Assembly: GCA_000621985.1 (NCBI GenBank) | Contig: JHWW01000008.1 | Location: 107,171 to 171,170, forward strand | DNA: 64,000 nt | Direction of reading: 5' to 3' | DNA from: Lachnospiraceae bacterium V9D3004 | GTDB lineage: Bacteria; Bacillota; Clostridia; Lachnospirales; Lachnospiraceae | Shown here: positions 53,092-62,300 of the stretch, one piece after another | How positions within the stretch are numbered: position 1 is the first letter of the stretch | How the letters are laid out: each line of letters opens with the position of its first letter | Program-made: the position numbers and the translations under genes | The notes under the pieces: model-generated | The model's input: only the letters and a program-made list of their open reading frames with translations | Told to the model about the DNA's origin: nothing | Database searches by the model: none

Positions 53092-53475
53092 TTACGACAG
53101 TTCTCCGTGCTTCTCGTATCTGGCGTGACGGACTATCTTATTATCATCGTCAACAAATATGACATGCGGTTTGTGGTTTGCGGCTTCTTCGGGTGTGAGC
53201 GAACAATATGCCATGATTATAACATGGTCGCCGACCTGCACCTGTCTTGCGGCAGCACCGTTAAGACATATCATTCCGGAACCTGGTTCGCCTTCGATAG
53301 TGTATGTCTCAAAACGGTTTCCGTTTTCAATATCTACGATCTGAACCATCTCGTATTCGAGTATTCCGGCAGCTTCCATAAGTACGGGATCAACGGTGAT
53401 GCTTCCGACATAATTGAGTTCTGCCTGTTTTACTATGGCACGGTGGATCTTGCCTTTTAACATTGTGATATTCAT
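53092..53475 (-). CDS. panD: Aspartate 1-decarboxylase
   Basis: A 127-residue enzyme making beta-alanine. The self-cleavage site Gly24-Ser25 in [10 protein letters not shown] sits at exactly the position known in E. coli, which confirms the start MNIT; Ser25 becomes the pyruvoyl group. [12 protein letters not shown] is a further family motif. It lies between panC and coaBC in one operon. Confidence 0.97.
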   Translation of the reverse strand: MNITMLKGKIHRAIVKQAELNYVGSITVDPVLMEAAGILEYEMVQIVDIENGNRFETYTIEGEPGSGMICLNGAAARQVQVGDHVIIMAYCSLTPEEAANHKPHVIFVDDDNKIVRHARYEKHGELS

Positions 53476-53519
53476 GTGTGTCTCCTTTTTGATAGTACGT
53501 AGCTGTGACTTTGGGTAGA

Positions 53520-54365
53520 TCAGTTAAAATATACGATGCAGTTGTCGATAAGTCTTGTCTTTCCGATATAAACCGCAACCGCACAGAGTATCGTGTCTGC
53601 TTCGGTTTCTGCAGGAAGAAGGGTATCCATATCGACTATCTCAACATAATCAATCTTCGCAAGCGGTTCTTTTTCAATAAGATCGCGCATTGCTTTTTTG
53701 ATATCTTCAACAGGTGCTTTTTTCTCAAGCATTTCCCTGCCAAGGAATATGGATTTTGATACTACAAGGGCTGCAACACGCTCTTTTTCATTAAGATAAG
53801 TGTTCCTGGAACTTTTTGCAAGGCCGTCTTCTTCGCGGACGATTGGGCAACCGACGATCGTAAGATCGAAGTTGAGGTCCTTTACCATACGGCGGATAAC
53901 AGCGAGCTGCTGCGCATCTTTTTCACCGAAGTAGGCTCTGTCCGGACCAACTATGTGGAATAATTTACCGCATACCGTGCACACTCCCTTAAAATGAATC
54001 GGGCGTGTCTTTCCGCACAGCACATCGGTGAGTCTTGTCATATTGATATAAGAACAGTTACCTTCCGGATACATCTCTTCGGGTTCCGGGTTGAATATAA
54101 GATCTGCTCCCGTGTTCTCACAGAGAACAGCGTCTTTGTCGATATCTCTGGGATAATCTTCGTAATCTTCATTCGGGCCGAACTGTGTGGGGTTTACGAA
54201 TACACTGACAACGACCTTGTCATTTTCTTCAACGGCGCGCTTTATAAGGCTCTGATGACCTTCATGCAGATAGCCCATCGTAGGAACAAGTCCTACAGTA
54301 AGACCTTCTTTACGCCACTCCTTTACAATGCTTCTTACTTCTGCTACTGTCTTTACTATTTTCAT
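53520..54365 (-). CDS. panC: Pantothenate synthetase
   Basis: A 281-residue enzyme joining pantoate and beta-alanine with [17 protein letters not shown] holds the HxGH nucleotide motif, and [34 protein letters not shown] and SSRNTYL are family signatures. The start is ATG 54365, after GGGAG with 9 bases of spacing; the frame extends upstream into panB but without translation signals. The gene sits 16 bases after panB. Confidence 0.97.
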   Translation of the reverse strand: MKIVKTVAEVRSIVKEWRKEGLTVGLVPTMGYLHEGHQSLIKRAVEENDKVVVSVFVNPTQFGPNEDYEDYPRDIDKDAVLCENTGADLIFNPEPEEMYPEGNCSYINMTRLTDVLCGKTRPIHFKGVCTVCGKLFHIVGPDRAYFGEKDAQQLAVIRRMVKDLNFDLTIVGCPIVREEDGLAKSSRNTYLNEKERVAALVVSKSIFLGREMLEKKAPVEDIKKAMRDLIEKEPLAKIDYVEIVDMDTLLPAETEADTILCAVAVYIGKTRLIDNCIVYFN

Positions 54366-54381
54366 ATTTACTATACTCCCT

Positions 54382-55218
54382 TCAATACAGCCTCTCGAGT
54401 TCGTCTTCGGCTTCTTTTGATATTCCATACTGATTTTCTTCGGCCGGGAATGTTCCTTCGGCCACTTCTTTGATGTAGTCCGCAAATGCTTTTTTCATTA
54501 TCTCGCCCACATTTGCGAATTGTTTTACGAACTTTGGAACGTAATCAGAGAACATGCCGAGCATATCCTGATATACAAGAACCTGTCCGTCGCAGTCAGC
54601 GCCTGCGCCGATTCCGATAGTCGGAATTGTAAGCACTTCGGTGATCTTTGAAGCTACGGCAGAAGGAATTCCTTCAAGTACGACCGCAAATGCGCCTGCT
54701 GCTTCAACTGCTTTGGCATCTTCGATAAGCTGCATCGCTGCCTCGGCAGTTTTTCCCTGAACCTTGAATCCGCCGAAAGCATTGATCGACTGAGGTGTAA
54801 GACCAAGGTGTGCCACAACCGGGATCCCACAGGCAGTGATAGCTTCTATCTGGGGACATACGATCTGTCCGCCTTCAAGCTTAACAGCATCGGCGCGTCC
54901 TTCCTTCATAAGTCTTCCTGCATTGACAACCGCATCATATACGGAAGTCTGATATGACATGAACGGCATGTCGATAACAACGAGAGCGTTTTTTGCGCCT
55001 CTTGCAACGGCAGCGCCGTGATGGATCATATCTTCCATGGTCACGGATATGGTATCTTCGTAACCGAGTATTACATTTCCAAGAGAATCACCAACCAGTA
55101 TGCTGTTTATTCCGGCCTCATCTATGAGTTTTGCCGTTGAATAATCATAGGCGGTGAGCATTGTGAGTTTTTCACCGTTTTCTTTTGCCTGTTTAAATGT
55201 TAATACTGTATTTTTCAA
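54382..55218 (-). CDS. panB: 3-methyl-2-oxobutanoate hydroxymethyltransferase
   Basis: A 278-residue enzyme adding a hydroxymethyl group from methylene-THF to ketoisovalerate, the first committed step of pantothenate synthesis. [53 protein letters not shown] and [20 protein letters not shown] are family motifs. It overlaps the DUF2520 gene upstream by 26 bases, which indicates coupling. Confidence 0.97.
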   Translation of the reverse strand: MKNTVLTFKQAKENGEKLTMLTAYDYSTAKLIDEAGINSILVGDSLGNVILGYEDTISVTMEDMIHHGAAVARGAKNALVVIDMPFMSYQTSVYDAVVNAGRLMKEGRADAVKLEGGQIVCPQIEAITACGIPVVAHLGLTPQSINAFGGFKVQGKTAEAAMQLIEDAKAVEAAGAFAVVLEGIPSAVASKITEVLTIPTIGIGAGADCDGQVLVYQDMLGMFSDYVPKFVKQFANVGEIMKKAFADYIKEVAEGTFPAEENQYGISKEAEDELERLY

Positions 55219-56092
55219 TTCGATATCCTCCCATTATGTTATTTAATCTGTCATAATCCGTATCCGGATTCTTGACTTTTGCAATATCGATCAATTCTTC
55301 TGACAGGGCTTTGTATACTCTGAGATACTTTCCATCAGCCTTATCACATAACGCTGACATATGCTTTTCTATAGTAGTAATATCATTCCTGTCAACCGGA
55401 CCGGTAAGCGAAGCAATCTCGCCTTTGTTAACGATGTTATTGCAATTACCTTCAAATAATCTGTTAAGCGCCGCTTCTGCAAGTTCCTGTTCAATGCCGC
55501 ATTCTCCCAGTATTGCACCAGCCATATGGTGAAGCCCTGTCATAAGATTGCTTGCAAATACTGCAGCAGCATGATAGAGGATCTTTTTGTCGGAAGCAAT
55601 GGATGAAACAGGATTGCCCATGCTCTTAAGCCATGATATGATGGCGTCATCGTTCACATTGCTCTCAACGCAGAAGAACACATCATTCATATTCTTATAG
55701 CTGTCAGTCTTTGATTCAATTGCACATAGGGGATGGATTGAATATCCGCAGGCACATTTATCTGATATGCCTTTAAAGACGGAAGAAGACATTGCACCGC
55801 TGCAATGACATATATATTTGCCCGTAATATCGTAGTTTGATACTTCGTTCCACACAGCTTCGATTAAACTGTCGGGAACAGTCAAGAATAACATATTGCA
55901 ATCACTGATAAGCTCATCAATGCTGTCATAATACGCGGTATCGGTAAATGAAGCGGCTGCTTTTGCTGAAGTCCTTGTGCGGCTGTAATAGCCTGCCACA
56001 TCGCTTCCTTTGATCCGGAAATACTTACCGAGAGTAGTTCCGACTCGTCCTGCTCCTATGAATCCAATCCGCAGATTCACATTATCGTTCAT
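55193..56092 (-). CDS. Rossmann/DUF2520 reductase, probable alternative ketopantoate reductase (PanG-like)
   Basis: A 299-residue protein with an N-terminal NAD(P)-binding fold ([31 protein letters not shown]) and a helical DUF2520 C-terminal domain ([20 protein letters not shown]). It heads the panB-panC-panD-coaBC operon, where no classical panE is present. Related proteins (PanG of Francisella and relatives in some Firmicutes) reduce ketopantoate to pantoate. The same role here is inferred from family and position. The start is ATG 56092, with AAGGAAGGTG upstream. Confidence 0.8.
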   Translation of the reverse strand: MNDNVNLRIGFIGAGRVGTTLGKYFRIKGSDVAGYYSRTRTSAKAAASFTDTAYYDSIDELISDCNMLFLTVPDSLIEAVWNEVSNYDITGKYICHCSGAMSSSVFKGISDKCACGYSIHPLCAIESKTDSYKNMNDVFFCVESNVNDDAIISWLKSMGNPVSSIASDKKILYHAAAVFASNLMTGLHHMAGAILGECGIEQELAEAALNRLFEGNCNNIVNKGEIASLTGPVDRNDITTIEKHMSALCDKADGKYLRVYKALSEELIDIAKVKNPDTDYDRLNNIMGGYRIEKYSINI

Positions 56093-56288
56093 GCAGTCAC
56101 CTTCCTTTCTGTATTGCATCGGTCATGCCGATGTAGATAATATACCGGAAGGCAAAATATTTAATTCATTACGGTACAGCTTCTTTCGAATGCCATCCAA
56201 CGAGACTATAACACAAGTATTTGCCAATGTCTAGTCTTTTTTATCATACAGGCACAGCATACGCTTGCCGGGTTGATGCTACAAAAAA

Positions 56289-56318
56289 ATATCCCGTACT
56301 TTGTCAGATACGGGATAT
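56289..56318. terminator. Terminator downstream of the flagellin-like gene
   Basis: ATATCCCGTA (56289-56298) pairs perfectly with TACGGGATAT (56309-56318). On the reverse strand it is followed by a T-run. Confidence 0.85.
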
Positions 56319-56397
56319 TAGATGTTGTTATAATTTTACCGGTATAAAATAATTCCCGGTGTGCAACCGTTTAACGATGTTACATGAGTTGCAACTG

Positions 56398-57165
56398 TTA
56401 CATAAAGAAGTTCGTCATCTTGTGAGCCTGATTCTCCTGCTGCTTCTTCTGCATTATGAAAGCAATGGTCTCAAACAATTCATTCTTCTTTAACTCAGAA
56501 ACGGTCTTTGCCATGTCGGTATCAGCCAGAGTGCTGATGGAACTGTTGAGGTTATAGGAGCTCTGTGAATTGTAATTCAGCGCATACTCCAAAGCATTGG
56601 TCTGTGAACCGATATTCGAACGGGTCTTGTTAACCTGATTAAGCGCATTGTCAATATCTTCAATGCTGAAATTGCCGTTCGTCACATCGAAGTCAGCTAT
56701 TCCGAGTGCCTGCAATGTAGCGTCACCGGTGTTGATGCTTCGTCCCTGTCCGTTTGCGCCGGATACGATCTGCATATCGGTGTTGGAACCGTCCAATATC
56801 TTCTTGGTGTTGAATTCCGTGTTGCCGGCAATCTCTGAGATACCCTGCTTGATCTGATCGATCTGATCCTGAATCGCAGAACGATCGTCATCAGATAATG
56901 TAGCTGAATTGGATGCCTGAACCGCAAGTTCACGCATCTGCTGAAGCTGGTCAGCTATGCCGGATAACGCGCCGTCCGCAACATTCAATACGGATATACC
57001 GTCTTCGGCATTCCTTGAACCTGCCTTATAGCCTCTGTCCTGGCCTTCCATCTTTTCTTTTATAGCTGAACCTGACGGATCGTCAGCAGCCGAATTGATC
57101 CTTGATCCTGTAGTTAACTGTGTGTAATAACTACCGGAACCTATACCGCTTATTCCCATGCTCAT
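56398..57165 (-). CDS. Short flagellin-like protein
   Basis: A 255-residue flagellin-family protein. The N-terminal conserved block is present (LTTGSRINSAADDPSGSAIK, then AEDGISVLNVADGALSGIAD), but it begins at about residue 19 rather than about 30-40, so part of the first D0 helix is missing. The C-terminal block (ALNQVNKTRSNIGSQTNALE) is present, and the protein ends HKMTNFFM instead of the usual hydrophobic D0 end. There is no variable D2/D3 domain. ATG 57165 has GGGAGG 8 bases upstream. No other flagellar gene is nearby. It may be a minor or non-polymerising flagellin. Confidence 0.82.
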   Translation of the reverse strand: MSMGISGIGSGSYYTQLTTGSRINSAADDPSGSAIKEKMEGQDRGYKAGSRNAEDGISVLNVADGALSGIADQLQQMRELAVQASNSATLSDDDRSAIQDQIDQIKQGISEIAGNTEFNTKKILDGSNTDMQIVSGANGQGRSINTGDATLQALGIADFDVTNGNFSIEDIDNALNQVNKTRSNIGSQTNALEYALNYNSQSSYNLNSSISTLADTDMAKTVSELKKNELFETIAFIMQKKQQENQAHKMTNFFM

Positions 57166-57347
57166 ACGCAACACCTCCCGGATGTTTGAATATCCGGTAT
57201 ATCGAACGATGATCTGGCGCTTCGAAATGATCCGGATAATGATTAAAATGTTAAAATTATTAAAATAATATAAACAAATGATTAAAGGATACTATTTTTA
57301 TTATAACATAGTTTTGGAAAAATGCAACAGGAAATATGAAAGATTAA

Positions 57348-57376
57348 GTGACAAACCCGCTTTCATCGTATATAAT
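57348..57376 (+). promoter_or_regulatory. Promoter of the TtcA-like gene
   Basis: GTGACA, a 17-base spacer and TATAAT, 31 bases before the ATG. Confidence 0.6.
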
Positions 57377-57407
57377 ATTACAAAAGAATTTGCGGGGAGT
57401 TATCAGC

Positions 57408-58274
57408 ATGAAGGAAATAAAAATTATCGATGAGGTTGTTACGGATCCGGAATATAAGGAAAGAGCGGAACTAAGTATCCGCAAAAGATATCACAAGAAG
57501 TTGTTCACACCGTTTGCGAAAGCCTGCAAAAAATATGAACTTATAAAAGAAGGTGACCATATCGCCGTATGTATCTCCGGCGGTAAAGATTCAATGCTTA
57601 TGGCAAAATTATTTCAGGAGATAAAAAGGCACAGACAGGTTGAATTCGAGCTGACCTTTCTGGTAATGGATCCAGGATACAATAAGGAAAACCGTGCGTT
57701 GATCGAGAGCAACGCGAGAAAACTCGGTATACCGATAACTGTATTCGAGAGCACGATATTCGATACGGTGGATACAATCGAGAAGAGCCCATGTTATCTG
57801 TGCGCGAGGATGAGAAGAGGATATCTGTACAGCAAGGCGAAGGAACTCGGCTGTAATAAGATCGCACTCGGACATCATTATGATGATGTTATCGAGACAA
57901 TACTTATGGGAATGTTGTACGGAGGTCAGGTGCAGACTATGATGCCAAAACTTCACAGCACGAATTTTGAAGGAATGGAACTTATCAGACCGTTATATCT
58001 TGTAAGGGAACATGATATCTGCAAATGGAGAGATTATAATGAACTTCATTTTCTGCAATGCGCATGTCATTTTACGGAAACCTGCAGCACCTGTCACGAA
58101 GACGGGACAAACTCTTCGAAGAGACTTGAAACCAAGAAGCTTATAGCAAGATTGAAAGAGGACAATCCATTTATTGAAGCCAATATATTCAAGAGCGTCG
58201 AGAATGTTAATCTCAGTACCGTCATCGCATATAAAAAAGACGGAATAAAACATCATTTTCTGGATGAATATTAA
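57408..58274 (+). CDS. TtcA-family tRNA thiolation ATPase
   Basis: A 288-residue PP-loop ATPase related to TtcA, which makes 2-thiocytidine-32 in tRNA. The ATP motif is CISGGKDSMLMAKLF. The CxxC pair is CYLCARMRRGYLY, and GHHYDDVIETILMGMLYGGQ is a TtcA-family segment; a further CSTC pair lies near 225. ATG 57408 follows GGGGAG by 8 bases. Another PP-loop protein (larE) follows with its own promoter. Confidence 0.87.
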   Translation: MKEIKIIDEVVTDPEYKERAELSIRKRYHKKLFTPFAKACKKYELIKEGDHIAVCISGGKDSMLMAKLFQEIKRHRQVEFELTFLVMDPGYNKENRALIESNARKLGIPITVFESTIFDTVDTIEKSPCYLCARMRRGYLYSKAKELGCNKIALGHHYDDVIETILMGMLYGGQVQTMMPKLHSTNFEGMELIRPLYLVREHDICKWRDYNELHFLQCACHFTETCSTCHEDGTNSSKRLETKKLIARLKEDNPFIEANIFKSVENVNLSTVIAYKKDGIKHHFLDEY

Positions 58275-58287
58275 GTATACGGTATTA

Positions 58288-58316
58288 TTGTAAATATGTA
58301 TACACTGTTATATAAT
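58288..58316 (+). promoter_or_regulatory. larE promoter
   Basis: TTGTAA, a 17-base spacer and TATAAT, 39 bases before the ATG. Confidence 0.7.
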
Positions 58317-58355
58317 GACTAAAGACATAATATTTTTAGCATCAGGAGGACAGAC

Positions 58356-59183
58356 ATGAAGAGAGAATTACCTGAATCATTACTTGCAAAATACGAAAAG
58401 TTAAAGGAACATATCGCATCATTCGGAAGTGTTGCGGTTGCATTTTCAAGCGGGGTTGATTCGACATTTTTATTGTATGCCGCTAAGGAAGCGCTTTTTG
58501 ATAATGTGATAGCTGTTACGGCTTCTTCATGTTCATTTCCCGTAAGAGAACTTAATGAAGCAAAAGCATATTGTGAGAAAATGGGAATAAGACATTATAT
58601 TGTGAGGTCGGAAGAACTTGAGATAGAAGGTTTCTCGCATAACCCGACGAACCGTTGTTATCTGTGCAAGCGTGAATTGTTCGAAAAGATTGGAAATGTT
58701 GCGAAAGAACAGAATATCAACGAGATCGCCGAAGGGTCGAATCTTGATGATAACGGTGATTACAGACCGGGGCTTCAGGCTGTGGCGGAGTTTGGTATCA
58801 AAAGCCCGCTTAGAGAAGTCGGCTTCACAAAACAGGAGATAAGGGATCTGTCAGAGTATCTGGATATTCCGACATGGGATAAGCAGTCATTTGCTTGTCT
58901 TGCGAGCAGATTTCCTTACGGAGAAGTAATAAACGAACAGAAGCTTAATATGGTGGATAAAGCTGAACAGTTGTTGCTTGATATGGGATTTCATCAGCTT
59001 CGTGTAAGGATTCACGGTGATATGGCAAGAATAGAGCTTCTTCCGGAGGAATTCCCGAAGTTCATGGAACAAGAGACCAGACTTGCTATATACGAGAAGT
59101 TTAAAGAATATGGTTTTAGTTATGTATCACTTGATATTATCGGATACAGGACGGGAAGCATGAATGAGACAATAGTACAGTAG
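58356..59183 (+). CDS. larE: ATP-dependent sacrificial sulfur transferase LarE
   Basis: A 275-residue PP-loop enzyme (SSGVDSTFLLYAAKEAL) of the LarE family, which sulfurates the nickel-pincer cofactor precursor of lactate racemase and related enzymes. Cys181 in SFACLASRFPYGE corresponds to the sacrificial cysteine; NRCYLCKREL provides a CxxC seen in many LarE proteins. No larB, larC or larA gene is in the window, so the client is unknown. It is followed 13 bases later by the GH48 gene. Confidence 0.88.
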   Translation: MKRELPESLLAKYEKLKEHIASFGSVAVAFSSGVDSTFLLYAAKEALFDNVIAVTASSCSFPVRELNEAKAYCEKMGIRHYIVRSEELEIEGFSHNPTNRCYLCKRELFEKIGNVAKEQNINEIAEGSNLDDNGDYRPGLQAVAEFGIKSPLREVGFTKQEIRDLSEYLDIPTWDKQSFACLASRFPYGEVINEQKLNMVDKAEQLLLDMGFHQLRVRIHGDMARIELLPEEFPKFMEQETRLAIYEKFKEYGFSYVSLDIIGYRTGSMNETIVQ

Positions 59184-59196
59184 TAAGGAGGATGTC

Positions 59197-62169
59197 ATGA
59201 TTAAAAAAGGTATGAGAAGAATGATGGCGACAGTGTTGACTATCGCGGTGGCAACGATCGCGGTGGAAGTCGGTACGGGAGTGTCGGATGGATTATCTGT
59301 TCCGGCCAAGGCGGGAGGAAACGTGTCCGGATACGCTGAAGCATTTGAATCGTTATACTCTGATGTTATTACAAATGGTGAGACAAAAGGTTATTTGAGC
59401 AGTAAAAAGAACAGCCAATCCGCATACGGCGTTCCATATCATGCTTTGGAAAAGTTTGTGGTAGATGGAAGCGTGGATTATGGACATGAGACTACATCTG
59501 AGGATGTGTCTTACCTTGCAACTGCAGCTTCCATACATGATATTCTTGTAAATAGACATATTATAAGCGGATCGGAAGGTGAGCTTGAAAAAGCCTGGTC
59601 TACGATGGAAGCCATGATTCCGGGATGGTCAAAAGTTACCGGCATGGATGATGTTAATTACTACGGACTATTGAAAATGGACAAACTTCAGACTGATGTT
59701 TTTCCGGAAGCAGAATCCCCCAGCGATTATCCAACAAAAGCGTCCGGAGTTCAGGTGTCAAATCCTTATTACAGAGATTTTAAGTCTGCTTATGGCTCAG
59801 ACAATGGATATTATATGATGCAGTCCATGGCAGATGTGGATGACTGGTATGGATTTGGAGGAAGAGGAGAAAAAGATACGGGAGATATGACGTATCTTAG
59901 AACATATGAACGTGGTAAAGGCGAATCGATATTCGAGACGGTACCGCATCCCGCTATTGATCGGTTCAAGTATGGCAATACAAAAACCGGTATGATGGGC
60001 ATATATGGTTATAACGACGAAGGAGATTTTTTCCTTCAGGACCATCAACAATATCGATATAATTATTCAAGTGAACCCGGTGCGGAGTTAAGAGCGATAT
60101 CGGCAGTATATATGGCAGATGACTATCGTGTACCTGTAGGAAATGTGTCGGTTCCTGCCGGAAAGATGGGCGATCAGCTTCGAAATGCGATGTTTGACAA
60201 ATATTATTATAAACCGGGTACACAATCGATATCCTCCGGTCAGGCTGATAGTGATGAAGGAGCGCTTCATTATCTCATGGGAACGGATACAACATGGGGA
60301 GGATTAACATATGATTTTTTTGATTCTGAGATCGCGTGCTGGCAGACCGGGTCTTCTGATATCAGTATAGCAGATCAGAATCCATATGCGGCATATGCGC
60401 TTGGTTACAGTCCGGTATTAAGTATAGAACTGAAAGCCTGTGATGCGGTTGATCATTATAGGAAATCTTTAAAACGTCAGATTGAATTATATATGTGGCT
60501 TCAGTCAAAAGATGGACCATTTGCACCGGGATGTACCTGTAATTACAGGGGCAGATATGAACGCTATCCTACATATGGGTCTACATTTTATGATATGTTA
60601 TATACTGATGAACCGACCGGTGAAGATGATTCTTCTGACGCAAATGTAAATGGTCAGGCAAAGGCAGTGCTTAATCTTGCGAGATTGTATTATGAAGTAG
60701 TTAGAAATGGTAATATAGCTAAAGGTGATCTGGGTTCTATTAATCTTGAGGATGTGCTTAGAACCATGCTTGAAAAATGGATAGGCTGGTTTATAGATAA
60801 TGTACAATGGAAGGAAGACGGATCAGGCAACATAATCTCTTATGCGATTCCGGAAACTCTTGAATGGGGAAGCCCGGCGGTAAATCACCCAGATCCATGG
60901 ACGGGAAGTGATTATTCCGGAAGAAATGAGAATTTAACCTGCGATATCACAAGTTACGGTAATTCGGATATTGAAAGTGTATCCTCTATATGTAATGCTT
61001 TAATATATTATGCAGCCGCAAACTATGTTGATCCGATCGTGGCTGTTAATGAAGGGGAAGATCTTCCGGAAAAAGCCCTGTATTGCGCAAATAAGATGCT
61101 GTCATTTCAATATGCCAGAGGAAGAGATGACAAAGGTATTTCTTTTGAAACCTCTGATCCGCGTTTGTCAAGAGTATATTCTGAAGAGGTATATATTCCG
61201 ACATCTTACGAAGGAACAATGCCGGATGGCCCTGTGCTTGAAAATGGTGCCACCACATTCAGTTCGATCCGCAGTCAGTACAGGAATGTTCCGGAATATC
61301 TTGAGGCCGAAGCATATTTCAACGGAAGGGATATGAATGGTTATTCGGTTAGGGATAATAACGGAGATGGTGTTATAGATATCTCTGATTACAGATACAG
61401 ACAGCACAAATTTGCGGGACAATGCAGTGCTATCGCTGCATATGGAACAATGGCTCTGTTATTTCCGGAGGTATCATTGTTAGAAGTGCCACCGATACCT
61501 GAAGCAACGCCGACAGCAAGTCCAACGGCAGCACCAACAGCAGAGCCAACGGCTACGCCGACAACAGTACCGACGACAGATCCAACGGCAACACCGACAA
61601 CAGTACCGGGCACAGATCCAACGGCAGCACCGACAAAAGAACCGGGTACAGATCCTACGGCAGTACCGACAAAAGAACCGGGCACGGATCCTACGGTAGC
61701 ACCGACAACAGTACCGGGCACAGATCCTACTGCAGCACCGTCAAAAGTGCCGGACACTAATCCAACGGCAACGCCGTCAAAAGTACCGGGTACAGATCCT
61801 ACGGCAGCACCGACAAAAGTACCGGGTACGGATCCTACGGCAACGCCGAAGTCAAAAGACAGTGAAATCGCAAGAATTAACGGTAAGGTTATAAAAGCAA
61901 ATGTTTATAAGAACAATAAGAAACTTAAGAAGCTCATCATTGGAAAGAATGTGAGAAGAATCGGAAAACAGGCCTTTTATGGCTGCAAAAACCTTAAGAC
62001 CATCATAATATTATCCAAACATTTTACGAAAAAGAGTATTGGAAAAAATGCTTTTAAGGGAATACATAAGGAGGCAGTGATCCGGGTACCGAAGAAAAAA
62101 TTAAAAACCTACAGATCGATACTTATAAAAGCAGGAATTAACGGAGCAAAGCAGAAGATAACCGTGTAA
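59197..62169 (+). CDS. Secreted GH48 cellulase with Thr/Pro linker and BspA-like C-terminal module
   Basis: A 990-residue secreted enzyme. After a signal peptide (about 1-38) comes a GH48 processive cellulase domain (about 43-760). Family landmarks are YGVPYHALEKFVVDG, DYGHETTSE with the likely acid Glu102, DVDDWYGFG, ETVPHPAIDRFKYG, RQIELYMWLQSKDGP and EEVYIPTSYEGTMP. Residues 720-731, DNNGDGVIDISD, form a calcium-loop motif like a dockerin half inside the catalytic domain. A 12-residue Thr/Pro repeat linker (768-887) leads to a lysine-rich C-terminal module resembling BspA-type leucine-rich repeats (LKKLIIGKNVRRIGKQAFYG). AAGGAGG precedes the ATG. Confidence 0.92.
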   Translation: MIKKGMRRMMATVLTIAVATIAVEVGTGVSDGLSVPAKAGGNVSGYAEAFESLYSDVITNGETKGYLSSKKNSQSAYGVPYHALEKFVVDGSVDYGHETTSEDVSYLATAASIHDILVNRHIISGSEGELEKAWSTMEAMIPGWSKVTGMDDVNYYGLLKMDKLQTDVFPEAESPSDYPTKASGVQVSNPYYRDFKSAYGSDNGYYMMQSMADVDDWYGFGGRGEKDTGDMTYLRTYERGKGESIFETVPHPAIDRFKYGNTKTGMMGIYGYNDEGDFFLQDHQQYRYNYSSEPGAELRAISAVYMADDYRVPVGNVSVPAGKMGDQLRNAMFDKYYYKPGTQSISSGQADSDEGALHYLMGTDTTWGGLTYDFFDSEIACWQTGSSDISIADQNPYAAYALGYSPVLSIELKACDAVDHYRKSLKRQIELYMWLQSKDGPFAPGCTCNYRGRYERYPTYGSTFYDMLYTDEPTGEDDSSDANVNGQAKAVLNLARLYYEVVRNGNIAKGDLGSINLEDVLRTMLEKWIGWFIDNVQWKEDGSGNIISYAIPETLEWGSPAVNHPDPWTGSDYSGRNENLTCDITSYGNSDIESVSSICNALIYYAAANYVDPIVAVNEGEDLPEKALYCANKMLSFQYARGRDDKGISFETSDPRLSRVYSEEVYIPTSYEGTMPDGPVLENGATTFSSIRSQYRNVPEYLEAEAYFNGRDMNGYSVRDNNGDGVIDISDYRYRQHKFAGQCSAIAAYGTMALLFPEVSLLEVPPIPEATPTASPTAAPTAEPTATPTTVPTTDPTATPTTVPGTDPTAAPTKEPGTDPTAVPTKEPGTDPTVAPTTVPGTDPTAAPSKVPDTNPTATPSKVPGTDPTAAPTKVPGTDPTATPKSKDSEIARINGKVIKANVYKNNKKLKKLIIGKNVRRIGKQAFYGCKNLKTIIILSKHFTKKSIGKNAFKGIHKEAVIRVPKKKLKTYRSILIKAGINGAKQKITV
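61501..61851 (+). repeat. 36-bp tandem repeats encoding a Thr/Pro linker
   Basis: About eight degenerate copies of a 36-base unit encode (T/S)K(V/E)PGTDPTAAP-like dodecapeptides. They are in frame within the GH48 gene and may vary in number between strains. The long reverse-strand frame here (Val/Gly-rich) is only the shadow of the repeats. Confidence 0.9.
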
Positions 62170-62230
62170 GCATCCTTAGCGGAGCGTACTTTATTTCACG
62201 AAAAATGCATCGTAATTTCATATGAAATAT

Positions 62231-62276
62231 AAACACCGGAATCGTGTTATGGTTGAAAAGCGATTCCGGTGTTTTT
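62231..62276. terminator. Bidirectional terminator between GH48 and CoA-transferase genes
   Basis: AAACACCGGAATCG (62231-62244) pairs perfectly with CGATTCCGGTGTTT (62261-62274), followed by TTTT. Confidence 0.92.
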
Positions 62277-62300
62277 TGATGTAAGAAGGTATAAAGCACA

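Noticed and set aside
57181..57340. Sigma-28 promoter before the flagellin-like gene
   Set aside because: A TTCGATAT sequence resembles the -10 box, but no TAAA box lies 15 bases upstream of it.
61389..61757. Val/Gly-rich open frame on the reverse strand
   Set aside because: It is the mirror of the Thr/Pro repeat in the GH48 gene; it has no ribosome site and no sensible fold.
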